From Metarhizium brunneum (taxonomy: Eukaryota; Ascomycota; Sordariomycetes; Hypocreales; Clavicipitaceae): 64,000 nt of DNA. The notes below the pieces were generated by a model. The model was not told the origin of the DNA, made no database searches, and saw only the letters and a program-made list of their open reading frames with translations. The position numbers and the translations under genes are program-made. Every line of letters begins with the position of its first letter. Position 1 is the stretch's first letter. The DNA lies in contig NC_089423.1 in assembly GCF_013426205.1 (NCBI RefSeq), positions 3,534,001 through 3,598,000 on the forward strand. The letters are read 5' to 3'. Of the stretch, positions 12,034 through 22,351 are shown piece by piece.

Positions 12034-12679
12034 GCGATACCCCGAACCATTCTTGGACAACGGCGCACGTGTTTTTATGATCAGCCCGGCTCCGTCGTCT
12101 GGTCGCCGACTTGGAAATCGTCTTCCGACAAGATGGTGAATAATCACGAATTCAAGGAAATGGCCATGACGCAACGAGGCGCCGGCTAGGCTTCCTGTGG
12201 GGACGAGAATCTTTTTTCTTTTCATCGTTTCCCTTTGTATACATGTACATCTTCACTCGACTGCGGCATGGCACGGCGTTTTTATGGGCGGCACATTTAG
12301 AGGCATGACACTGAAAAAAATGGCCGCTGGAGATCAGGATTTAGACGAAAAAAAAGATGCCTTGAGCTTCATGTTTAATATACTTGTACTATACGACACA
12401 TATATTTGGGGTCGAATAACGGCTTTCCGTGTAAATTAGTGATGAGTGCAGGGTAGTAAGTTCTACAATGTGTATAGTATATCAACCCGGGAGCAGCCCC
12501 GAATGCCTGAGGTCCTTGCGTTTGCGCCGCGGATGAAACAAGATGTAAAGACAGCATCAAGAGGATAGCTACACGATTTGCTAAAAAAAATAGCTTCCCT
12601 GTCCCAGCTAAGACACACGTCATTTCTATACATGTCTCTCTATCTATGTATGTGTGATTCTTCAAACCCAGGCCCTCCC
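12034..12679. other. Convergent 3' flanks (pam16 / biotin ligase)
   Basis: About 650 bp between the stops of two converging genes. Contains A- and T-runs suited to polyadenylation on both strands (for example AAAAAAAA near 12345 and 12582). No gene seen. Confidence 0.55.
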
Positions 12680-14962
12680 TTACTGCTTCCTCCTCACCAG
12701 GCCCTTCCAGAAATCAAAGCTATTCTCATCGCTCTGCAGCGTCCATATCTTGCCCGTCCCCCGCCCCTCCGCGTCCGTCTCCTCAGCCCTCAACATGCCC
12801 CAATCCCTCGTGATGCCCAGCACTCTTGCTCTCACGCCACCCTCCGCCTCGAGCGAAATGGCCTGCCCCGTGTGCAGCCAGTGCCGGTAGTATCTTTGCT
12901 CCAGGTTTTCGGAGAAGCCTTGGCGGCGGAACTGCGCGTGGATGGACTCGAGGCGAGTTACTATTCTCGCCAGCAAGGATTCCAAATGGAGAGGAGACGC
13001 ATTCGCGGGTAGGAGATCGGAGATGGAGGTGGTGGGACGAGGATTGATGGCGTTGATGCCGATTCCGAGAACGATTTGGTATGAGCCGTCGCAGTAGCCG
13101 CATTGGGAGAGGATGCCACCGATTTTGACGTATGTTTTTGACGATGCTGGTTTTGTGGGGTCGAGGGCATCTTTTTTTTTTTTTGCCCGTTAGTATGGCA
13201 TGGAATTTGGGGGTGAAGATTAAGGCGGTAATGACTTACAAATGTCGTTTGGCCATTTGAGCTTGATGGGGAGGTTCTCATAGCCAACGCCGTATGACTG
13301 GATGGCTTCCACGATGGCAACAGCAGCTATGTACTGGATGAATACTACGGGTCTGGAAGCGGCTAGGTGGGCAGGGTGGTTTATGATTGTCGAGAACATG
13401 AGTCCTCCTGGGGGCGCGACCCAGACGTTTGTCCCACGGCCACGGCCAGCGACTTGGGTTGCTGCAGAGAATGTGAAGCCGGTTGGGAGCTTGGATATCA
13501 ATTTCGGGTTCCTGTTGAGGAGCGTCAGCGTGGTGTTCGTTCCGCCAAAAGAGTTCCCCATGGCCTGGCGTACTTTTCTAGCAAGGAGTTGGTGCTCGTG
13601 ACCACATCGCCGTACATGAGGATGTTGCCCCAATCTTCGGCGCCGTCCTCCTTCACCTGGAATCTCCGGAGACTCGAGAAGTAAAGCTTATGGTCGAAAC
13701 GAGGAGTCATTTCCGTAGTCGGCAGCGCTTTTTCATGAACAATGACACGCTTTGTTATAGTGCTGTAGTCGACAATGCCGGTCTCGCGTGCAAGATGCTC
13801 ATCCGCCTCTGGAAGGGACCGCTGCAGGTCTTCCAGCGTGAGTCCATCCTGATCGCTTTGAATGCAAAACCTATCCGCTTCACCTGCAATGAACTCCTCC
13901 CCATTCTCCTTGTCAATGACTTCGGCCCAGGCATAGAGCAGCTCCGAGACTTGGGAGTTGTCGACGGCAGACAGGTGGATTCTGGAGAGCGTGGGCAGTG
14001 TTGCATTTTCGCCGCTTACTTCGAGACCGAGTTTTTCCAGGCAGGCTTTTAAGAAGCTGAATCTTTTATCGTCATCTTCTTGGAGCTTGTTGATAAGGTT
14101 GTCATATCCTGGGATTGTAGGTTGCGGAGAGAGGTTTACAGGAGCAAATCTATCAGTTGTTAGCCTTGACATCTGCAGTCTTTTTTTTTTTTTTTTTTTT
14201 TTTTGCAAGTTTACACATGCACTTACTCGGGATGAGGCCCAGACAGCAGAGCCTTGCCGTCTCCAATATGACATAGCACCAGAGCGGCTTTGCCATCGCC
14301 GCCATCCACATCCAAGTCTTCCGCATAGGACGCCAAAACTTCCACCTTGCGTCCCGTCACTTTACCTACGTCCACGAAAACACCGCCTCCGTTATAATAA
14401 GAGGAAAATGTCTCCGGCAGGCCGTCCTTGAACGCCCCAGTTGCGACCTTCAGGACGGCAGCACGCGCACCCTTTTCGCTGCGGTACTCAAATCCCTTGA
14501 ATGCGCCTCCCCGACAGGTTCCGGGATAGAAACCCAATTCCCTGCTTCCAATAACCTCAAGCGGCTTGTTCCCTACTTCAAACTCACACCTACTGCTCCC
14601 GTAGTATCCACCAGCACAGAGGCCCAGATACGCGCCGCCACGGCGAACAAACTCGCCAATGCGGCGGTTTCCTTCGCCATTGAGAACTCTGCAGTAGCCC
14701 AGATCTGCGCCGCCGGGGATGACGAGGAGCGCGCAAGTGGGAGCCCATGGTTCCTTGAGAATGACCGATTCTGAGACGGGGATGATGGCGTAGTTGGGCG
14801 AAAGAAGGCGCCGGAGGGAGTACATGCACTGCCGGACCGATTCAGACGTAGTCCCCGTACCTGGATAGATTTTCAAAAAGTCAGGAACTCGGCGTCATGG
14901 AGGCCCAGAAAAGTTGGCTGCGTACCCGTGTAGACGAGGACGTTGAGCCGCCGGGGCGTCAT
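12680..14962 (-). CDS. BPL1: Biotin-protein ligase (holocarboxylase synthetase)
   Basis: Five exons: 14962-14926, 14860-14227, 14149-13574, 13511-13240, 13170-12680; 669 aa, near the usual length. The start reads MTPRRLNVLVYTG. The N-terminal half is the glutamine-amidotransferase-like domain of fungal and animal ligases (LLVIPGGADLGYCRVL, then GGAYLGLCAGGYYG). The catalytic half carries YGDVVTSTNSLLEK, the biotin/AMP-binding loop GRGRGTNVW (residues 438-446), KWPNDIYALDP (501 onward) and the C-terminal SH3-like cap with GQAISLEAEGGVRARVLGI. It attaches biotin to acetyl-CoA carboxylase and pyruvate carboxylase. All four introns are GT-AG; the second contains a 24-nt A tract (T run at 14181-14204 on plus), and the last ends in an A-rich tract before the acceptor. 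Its start lies only 137 bp from that of the divergent COA4 gene. Confidence 0.95.
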
Positions 14963-15099
14963 GATGCCTCAGGGTCTCAACCAAAAGTTGCCGATGGAGA
15001 TGGTCGCGCCCGCGGAAAGTCGACAATTTTCCCCTCCTCCGTCACCAAACTTGTAACTTGCCTTTTTCTTCTGCACTGCCCGACACCAAAGGGTACGCA
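14963..15099. promoter_or_regulatory. Short bidirectional promoter BPL1 / COA4
   Basis: Only 137 bp separate the divergent start codons. The interval must carry both transcription starts and leaders, so the two genes probably share promoter elements. No TATA box is evident. Deduced from geometry alone. Confidence 0.5.
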
Positions 15100-15741
15100 A
15101 TGGGGTCGCAGTCGTCGCGCCCAGAACCGGATCAGCCAGCAATGGCCCAGGACCAAGGCAAACTTTCGTCTATGACGGAGCCCGTGGATGATGATGAGCC
15201 GGATGAGTGGTGAGTGAGTGGGCTTTCTCACGCTCCTACCGTTTGTTGGGGGTGGCCATCTGCCTCGAAACGTCTCTGGCCCCGATGATATGCCGCGACA
15301 CACTGACGCTCACACAATTGCGATGCAGGGACAAGAGAATATTCAGCACTGGATGTGCAGGTAAGTAGTCTTGTTTCTAATTGACGATGCATCAGTCCTT
15401 TTTTTTTTTTTTCAATTCTGCTGGGAGTCGTTTTGCTTCCGGCGCGTGATGGGGCAAGCGGAGACACTTTTGTTTGGTGTCATGGACTGACGTGTTTGTA
15501 GATGAGAATATGAAAATGACCGATTGCTACTTTGAGAAGAAGGATTGGAGGGCCTGCGCCGCAGAGGTAAGCTTCAATTCCCTCGATTCTCGAACAATGC
15601 TAGACTAGACCATTTGTTATCCCCGCGCGCTTCTGTTCCAGAGTGTCACTGACCAGACGTGCCGCCTCTCAGATGGAGGCATTCAAGCAATGCTGGAAGC
15701 GTCATGGAAACGACGAGCGCACATCAAGCAAAGATGCGTGA
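15100..15741 (+). CDS. COA4: Twin CX9C protein, cytochrome oxidase assembly factor Coa4
   Basis: Four exons: 15100-15209, 15329-15360, 15502-15566, 15673-15741; 91 aa, usual for the family. Two CX9C motifs are exact: C46/C56 and C66/C76, inside DEPDEWDKRIFSTGCA and DCYFEKKDWRACAAEM. Such CHCH proteins are imported by Mia40 into the intermembrane space and folded by two disulfides. The DEWDKR lead-in and short spacing fit Coa4/Cmc3, needed for cytochrome c oxidase assembly, better than Cox17/19/23. The small exons are invisible to simple ORF searches because the protein is spread over three frames. Divergent from BPL1; upstream of MGM101 on the same strand. Confidence 0.92.
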
Positions 15742-16067
15742 CTTTGAAGCAGCACTGTGTAAATATATAAATATATGTGTAGCCATATGCAACATTGCCA
15801 TCAATTCATCACCACTTTCAATGCAATGTCCCCGACCCCTTGGTCAAGCTATGATTACAAAAACACCTTGTGTGGGGCTCCCATCTAAAAACTCACAGGG
15901 AAAAGCTCCCATCTTCTCCTCCTCCTCCTCCAGCTACACATCTCCAAACCGCTTCAACATCAACTCCTCCTGGCCATTCTCCCGCACAACACCGCCGCCG
16001 CCGCCGCCGCCTATCGCCAACGCCCCCCGATCCCGTTACATGCGCCCAAACAAGCCCACATGAGACC
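15742..16067. other. Intergenic COA4-MGM101
   Basis: 326 bp holding the COA4 3' UTR and the MGM101 leader, which is CT-rich with a CCG microsatellite at about 15991-16011. No gene seen. Confidence 0.5.
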
Positions 16068-17005
16068 ATGATGCTCTCCAGACGAGCCGCCTCAGCGGCA
16101 GCACGAGCCCTCGCCACCGGCGCGCCGTCCCTCCCTCTCGCAGCCCGGTTCCATGCCACCGAGGCCTCTGCGCCGGCCGCTCAACCCTCGCCAACTCCGG
16201 CTTCGCCAACTCCAGCAGCGGCCTCGAAACCCGCCCCCGCAGCCTCAAAATGGGCCAAGGCCAAGACGGCGGCCAAACCCGCCCGCAGCGCCAGCACCAG
16301 CTCCAGCACCAGCTCCGCCCTGACCGAGGCGGACGTGATATATGAGCCCAGGACCATCGCCTACCGGGCCGAAGGGTCGCAGCCGCCCCTCGACGCCGCG
16401 AGCATACCGGCGGTAGACTGGGCCAACAGCTTCCACGGCATATCGTCCCGCCCCGTAACGGAGGAGCAGTTCCGGGCCCTCATGGCGCCGCTCGCCATCA
16501 AGGACATCGAGGTCAAGCCCGACGGCGTCGTCTACCTCCCCGAGATCAAGTACCGGCGGCGGCTGAACGAGGCCTTTGGCCCCATGGGCTGGGGCATGAT
16601 CCCCAAGGGCGACGCCGTGGTCGGCAACTCCATCGTCACGAGGGAGTATGCGCTCATCGTCGACGGCCGGTACGTGGAAAACCCTTCTCTTCTTTCTTCA
16701 CCCCGTGCGGACGTTGCTGACACCCAGCCGGCAGGTTCGTCTCGCAGGCCCAGGGGGAAAACGCCTACTTCTCGCCCGACCAGCTGCCCTCCTCGGTCGA
16801 GGGGTGCAAGTCCAACGCCCTGATGCGCTGCTGCAAGGACCTCGGCATCGGCTCGGAGCTCTGGGATCCCCATTTCCTGCGGTGGTTCAAGAGGACGCAC
16901 ATGGAGCAGGCGTGGGTCGAGCACGCGACCACCAAGAAGAGGAAGGCGTTTTGGTTCAAGAAGGGCGAGGTGCAGGTCTCGTACCCCTATAGCCTGGCGA
17001 AGTAG
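16068..17005 (+). CDS. MGM101: Mitochondrial genome maintenance protein Mgm101
   Basis: Two exons, 16068-16669 and 16735-17005; 290 aa. It starts [20 protein letters not shown], a clear mitochondrial targeting sequence, followed by an Ala/Pro/Ser-rich linker to about residue 85. The conserved core then runs through [77 protein letters not shown] and a basic tail with [12 protein letters not shown]. Mgm101 is a Rad52-related single-strand annealing protein of mitochondrial nucleoids that maintains and repairs mtDNA. The intron interrupts an Arg codon in the core; ends are GT and AG. Two in-frame Met codons open the frame; the first is used here. The gene meets the DP1-family gene tail to tail. 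Confidence 0.95.
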
Positions 17006-17390
17006 AGGAAATAATCTAATCACGGAGGGCTACTGTGCCGGGGATAGACATTTATTAGACGAGGTAGTGGATGGGCGGCGGTTGTGCGTGTACGATATGC
17101 GACAAGGTCTCTTAGATGTAGCGTTTTGGTAGGTAATGCATGAGCGACGGAGTTTCGCCATTGACTTCAAGTCTTTGCAAGTCGAATCTTGTGTGAACGG
17201 AGAGTCTAGTCAAGTTGAAGGCAGGGGGGCACCGACTGGCCGGCCGCGACCGTATATTAGGAGGCATGTCGGCTCAGAGAGTGATCAAGCCTCAGAAACG
17301 ATAAAAAAAAAGAGGGATATCTAAACCAAGGAGCAGCGAATTCTACACATGTATCCCAAACTCCTTTCTGGCCCATTGCGACCGAAGCTC
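17006..17390. other. Convergent 3' flanks (MGM101 / DP1 family)
   Basis: 385 bp between converging stops, presumably both 3' UTRs. An A-run near 17302 could serve polyadenylation. No gene seen. Confidence 0.5.
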
Positions 17391-18638
17391 CTAATCTTCC
17401 TTGGGCCCTCCCGGACCAGGAGTCGCATCACCAGTGCCGCCCCAGCCCCATGGCATCCAGGAACCTCCTGCCGTGCCGGACGGGACATTGCGCCGACGAA
17501 GAGCCACATCATCTTCCGCCCCGCTCTCGGCTTCGACCTTTTCAAAGTCGGTCTCGCTGCGGCTCTTGCTTAGGGCACTCAACGTGCTGAGTCCACTGGG
17601 TGGCCGCTGAGTAACTTGGTCGTCGTCCATGTCGTGTGTGCCGGTTGGCGCAAAGCCTCCGGGTGGCACGGTGTGAGAGGCTCCGGTGCCATCACGTTGA
17701 ATCTGCTGCGCCTCGCGATCCAGGGCGCCCAAGACAATATTGAGGCGCTCACGCTGAGCAGCGATAAAGTTCATCTTTTCGGCCGAGCCTCGCAGGTTGG
17801 GGGGGATCAGAGTTCCCGAGTCAGTCATGCTTCTGCCAGACGAGCCGCCGGGACTGCCGGCAAACCCGCCGGCGTTGGAAGCAGCGGCGGAAACTGCGCT
17901 CGCCAACAGATTGTAGAACTCGTTACCAGTGTTGGCGGTGCCGGCCCATCTTGTCGTCGGGACGCTAAACCGCGCAAGCAGCGACTGCGTGTAGCCCTGC
18001 GGCCCAGCGGATGATGGGGACGGCGAGGGTTCGGGTTCCGAGGGAGGAAGGTTCAGGATGTTGGTTTTGAGGTACTCGATGGCGCGGCGGAAGTAGGTCA
18101 TGCCAGCGGCCTTGAGGCGCTCATGGGCGCTGGCAATGAACTCGTCTATGCTGGTTTCATTATCTGCGAGAAAAGGGTGGACATGTTCCTCGTAGAGAAC
18201 GCGGGCGCCTTGGGTTTGAGGGAGAATGAGGTAGAGGAAGAAGAGCAGGCGGAGATAGCCGTAGAATGGGATCCTATGACGGCCAAGGCCGTGTAAGTTG
18301 ACCGGCTTGTTTCACATTTGACGGCTGGGGTACGCACCAGAAGAGGATAAAGGATAGCCACGACTCAACCAGCAAACAGATGCTGAAAACGACCCAGTAC
18401 ATGAGCCATGGCGTCAACTGAGCGGGATCCGACGTCTTGAGAGCCTTGTAGGAGGCGAAGATGGGGAATAGGAAGGAGGCGACGGAGCTGTTGCGACGAG
18501 CGGATCAGCACGCGATGTCTGGCGTTGGCATTCACGAGAGTATAGAAATGAGCACGCGGGGTGGATTTGTGACGACATGGCGGCGGGGCAGACAGAGCTG
18601 GGTACGTACGATAAGAGCATGGCAAAGAGGTCGAACAT
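17391..18638 (-). CDS. TB2/DP1/HVA22-family ER membrane protein (Yop1/REEP-like)
   Basis: Three exons: 18638-18610, 18487-18338, 18273-17391; 353 aa. The start reads MFDLFAMLLSSVASFLFPIF. The TB2/DP1 signature is present: ASYKALKTSDPAQLTPWLMY, WVVFSICLLVESWLSFILFW, IPFYGYLRLLFFLYLILPQT and QGARVLYEEHVHPFL. Hydrophobic hairpins of this family insert into the ER membrane and bend it into tubules with reticulons. Residues 150-353 are a long cytosolic tail, Ser/Gly/Pro-rich with an ERLNIVLGALDREAQQIQRD helix and acidic stretches, much longer than yeast Yop1 (180 aa). It is therefore the long fungal paralogue type, and I do not assign the YOP1 symbol. Confidence 0.9.
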
Positions 18639-19574
18639 GGCCGCGGCTTTTTCGTCGAGGCCAGTGGCCCCGGTACTCTCTGGATGAGAAACAAAGACGC
18701 TTTGTATGTTCCGCGGGCGGAGGAGGGCCAAGGCGATAAAGAGTGAGCGACGAATCGACAACGATGGATATTCCGGCTCGGTGAGGAGGGGAGGAGGAAG
18801 TTTGAGGCCGGCAGCGTTTGAGAGATCAATGCGATGAGGACCAGGGCGTCTTGGGCGGCGCTAGGCGCTGGGCGATGACGGATTTAGCAGGGCGTCTGGG
18901 GCACCTGTGACCTATTGATCCCTGTCGCGTCAATCAATATGGATCATGCAGTCATCCAGAACATTGAAGCCCTGCAGTGTGCACCCGTGACGTTGGTGCC
19001 AATTAAACTCTGATGCACCCTCCCGGGGTCGCGGACGCTGCCAGATTCAACGGGTTCGACAGGGATCAATCAATCGCAAATACTACCAAGTCACAAGCAG
19101 GGACGTGACTGACACTTCAATGTTGGTGGTGAATCTAGTGTCTGGTGTTCAATGTTGGAGCTCGCTTCGCCGACGGACAACACGGGCAATGCTCTTCATG
19201 ACTAAATCATTTCCATTCTGGCTGTCGGCGAGGCGTCAATTTAAATGTCGCCGCTTCAAAAGAGCCACGTTTCCCCCGGATGCCGCTAAACTATTCTCTC
19301 CCAGCCGGCGCACCCTTCATGACGTGGTCCGTCCCAGCGATTTCACCAGAAAGGGCGTTTTTATCGCTGGAGCCTGGGAAACAGCCCACGTATCCGTGAG
19401 AGTCATCGTCCTTTATTCAAGGCAATTCACCGTGGCAATATCCACACCTTTGTTTGCGTCACCACGACGCACGCATTGTATAACAGTAGTAACTACTATA
19501 CCCAGCCTAGACTTGTAAAGCCGTCTATTGTGTTTCTTCCGCCACCAGTACCCCCCGCCTATACCGTAGTCAAC
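18639..19574. other. Intergenic, no gene seen
   Basis: Promoter side of the DP1-family gene and 3' side of the thioredoxin-like gene, both on minus. Frames of up to 137 codons on plus have no family features. Confidence 0.5.
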
Positions 19575-20040
19575 TCAACCAATAAACCCTCGCAACTTGG
19601 CCTCGTCCATGATGCCCGTCTCATCCAGCCTAGCCGTCTCGACAATCTCGCCATTCACACGCTCATACCTGGCAAGCGTCGGGACGCCGTTGACATTCCA
19701 ATTCTTCCGAAACACATTCTCGGGGTCCCTCCATCTACGTCACCGTGTCAGCTGTCTGTCCTCGTAGCACTATTCCACCACGGACGACGTGTGTCGCAAG
19801 GAGAAGAGAGGAGACGCACTCTGGCCTCTGGCCAACTTGAACCACAGACACGGTCGGTGCCTCGTCGCCGCCAAACGCGGCCTGGATGTGCGGCCACGAG
19901 GCCCGAACGTCGGGGCACCACGGCTGCTTGGTCTCGGGGTCTTCCGAGGAGATGAAGACGAGAAAGGCTCTCGAGGCGGAATCAGGCAGTGGGAGCTGCT
20001 TGGCGGAGGGGGGGACGACCAAGCTTCTCGAGATGGGCAT
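19575..20040 (-). CDS. Thioredoxin-fold protein, TXNDC17 (TRP14)-like
   Basis: Two exons: 20040-19820 and 19734-19575, with an 85-nt GT-AG intron; 126 aa, close to the 123 aa of human TXNDC17. Order of elements: SRAFLVFISSEDPETKQPWC (strand plus the TXNDC17-type insertion before the active site), WCPDVRASWPHIQAAF, then NVNGVPTLARYERVNGE containing the conserved cis-proline (GVPT). TXNDC17 proteins are small cytosolic thioredoxin-like oxidoreductases. The active site here is W-C-P-D-V: the first Cys (C42) is kept while the second of the CPDC motif is Val. It may therefore work by a monothiol or glutathione-linked route, or bind rather than reduce. No signal peptide. Confidence 0.85.
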
Positions 20041-20965
20041 CTTGTCTGCGAGCCAGGGCCAAGAGGATAGCGGTGAAAGTTATCTCGGTGTGCTGGTGGG
20101 GATTTAATTCAAGGCTTGAGAAGAAATCTGAAGTCAATGAATTTGGAGGCGAAATACCGGCAACCGAAAGGCCTGGTTCTTTCCCAATGGTTTTCGTCGG
20201 CTCGAGAGAGCTTCTGTGGGCCGCTGTTGCGGGGTAGGTAGCCTTTCAATGTTTGCTCGTCTTGACTTGAAATCTGTCGTGTACTTGTAAGTTGTGCGGG
20301 CTGGCTGATCAGGTCAATACCATCGTGAGAGCTGGACGGGTGCTGGAGATGAATAGAGGAGGAGCCGTTTCACGAATATTCCTCTAGGTGACGAAATGGT
20401 GGTGCGAGTTGCGTCGAAATGGCGCCTTGGGTGTTTTGTCCGATTGGTTGCCGGTTTGGGACGATAAAGTGAGCGACGGCCACACGACAAGTAATTACAT
20501 GAGAGTAGACCTGGCGACTATATCCTTGAGAGCTTGACTGACTGTTGTGTAATCGGAATTAGGAATATGTCTAGTAGTTGCCGACTCCCGAGGTGATGAG
20601 GTGATCCGGTGACGTTGCTTCGTCGTCCAATGCCCTTGTTGGGTGGCTTGCTACATCACACCATCAATTAATTGCACCCGTTTACATTTTTCGTTTAACT
20701 TCCGTGATACACAGAAACACTGGTTCAGAAGAGACAACGCAGCAGCTACAGAAAAAAAGAATAAAAGGGTAGGTTATCAATGCAGTAACCTTCCGGGAGC
20801 AACGCGCTTCAAGATGTGCGCCAACACCAATCATCTCGGCCTTCCTACAACTAGCCACAGATAACATCTCCGTGTAGCTACGAGCTGTACACGACTCTTC
20901 GCGGCACGTCATGTTCAGACGGACATTTCCTAGAACCATCACCGGCGTTGTTTCGGCTCAACACT
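20041..20965. other. Intergenic, no gene seen
   Basis: Upstream of the TXNDC17-like gene and downstream of the MetE-like gene, both on minus. No coding signature recognised. Confidence 0.5.
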
Positions 20966-22351
20966 CTACATCGAACCACTCACACCAGGCGACGCTTCAG
21001 GCCACAGTTCCCTGGCAATATCACCAACCAGCCTGAGCTTGTCAAACATCTTCTGCTCCGTCATGCCATCTGCGCCGACGGAGACACTGGCAAACCCGCA
21101 CTGCGGGCTGATGCCAATGTCGGCCATGGCCTCGGCGACGCTCCGGCCCTGTCCGCGGGCGATAATCCCCGCGGCCTCGCGCACGCGGCTCTTCACCGTC
21201 TCGGCGTCCTCGAGCCGCGCGTCCTTGGTGGTCACGACGCCCAGCACGACGTTCTTGCCCCTGGGCAGGAAGCGGAGCGGCTCGAACCCCCCGGAGCGCG
21301 GGTCGTCGTACTCGAGGAAGAAGGTGTCGTAGTCGAGGGTGGTGAAGAACTTTTGGGCGATTTTTTCGTACGACCCCTCGCTGAAGTGCACCGATTTGGA
21401 AAAGTTGCCTGCCAGTCAACAAGGGAGAAAAGGTTAGGCACGCGCCAGTCATGTCATGGCGTCCTGCGGCGTTGGACAGGCCTCACCTCTGCATACGTGA
21501 AGCCCGACATGCATGTCGGCAGGCCGGCCGGCAATGCAGTCATTGTGCGCCCTCAGGTACAGGTCCAGCAGGCGGTCGGGATCGTCGCCCTCGGCGCGCA
21601 GGGACGCGACCATGTCGTCGGAGCAAAAGTAGGCGAGGGTCGGGTCGTCAATCTGCAGGTTGCGCAGGCCGGCGTCGTACAGGGTCCGGATCTCCCGGCG
21701 GTAGGCGCTCGCCAGGTCGGCGAAGAAGGCCTCGTCGTCGGGATAGACGCTCGCCCTGTAGGATTTGCCCGGGGCCAGGCGGAGGTGGAAGTAGCACGGC
21801 GGCGGCATGGTGAACTTGCAGGCGGCGCGCAGCTCCTCGGGCACCGAGCCGCGCAGGAGCTTCCAGTCGTCGAGGTACGGGCTGGCGTCGTAGGCGATCT
21901 TGTCCTCGCACACGGCGGCCATCATGTACTGCCGCCCGGCCTTCTTGAGGGCCGCGATGGGCGGCGCCGACGGCCGCGCGAGCTCCCACGGCACGGGGCT
22001 GACTTGCCGGAACCCTCCCAGCTTCTCGAAGAATCCCGAGAAGTAGTACTTGCGGTCGAACTCGCCCGATGACAGGGCGCGGACGCCGTGGGCGCGCTGC
22101 TTGTCGACAATGTCGGCGATGGCGTCCCGTTGGGCCTCGCGGAGCTGAGCGGCGGTGACGGTGCCGGCGTCGGCCTGCTCCTGGAGGCTGGACAGGGCCG
22201 GCGGCCGTATCAGCGAGCCAATGTGGTCCGCGTGGAATGGCAGCTTGTGGCCCGTCATGATGCGAGTGCAGAGGGCGAGCCTGTTGGGCGGGAGAGTCGA
22301 GTCCGCGTGAGCTGCCTCGTCGGCCATCTGCCGGTACTTGTAGTATCGCAT
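20966..22351 (-). CDS. MetE-like (cobalamin-independent methionine synthase C-terminal domain) protein
   Basis: Two exons: 22351-21487 and 21408-20966, GT-AG intron of 78 nt. From the first ATG it is 435 aa; the second plausible start at 22258 (MTGHKLPFHADHIGSLIRP) gives 404 aa and begins right at the conserved part, so I favour it biologically. It has only the UROD/MetE-type barrel, half the size of true methionine synthase. Zinc-site residues look intact in the 404-aa numbering: H254 and C256 (HVGLHVCRGN), a downstream Glu (probably E290 in FFLEYD) and C361 (GISPQCGF). LQIDDPTLAYF matches the substrate region. Such stand-alone proteins are annotated as 5-methyltetrahydropteroyltriglutamate-homocysteine methyltransferase-like; the real methyl donor and acceptor are unknown. 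Very high GC at third positions makes the antisense strand open too. Confidence 0.88.

Noticed and set aside
20948..22072. 374-codon open frame on the plus strand
   Set aside because: Antisense shadow of the MetE-like gene, whose zinc-site residues and family motifs lie on minus.
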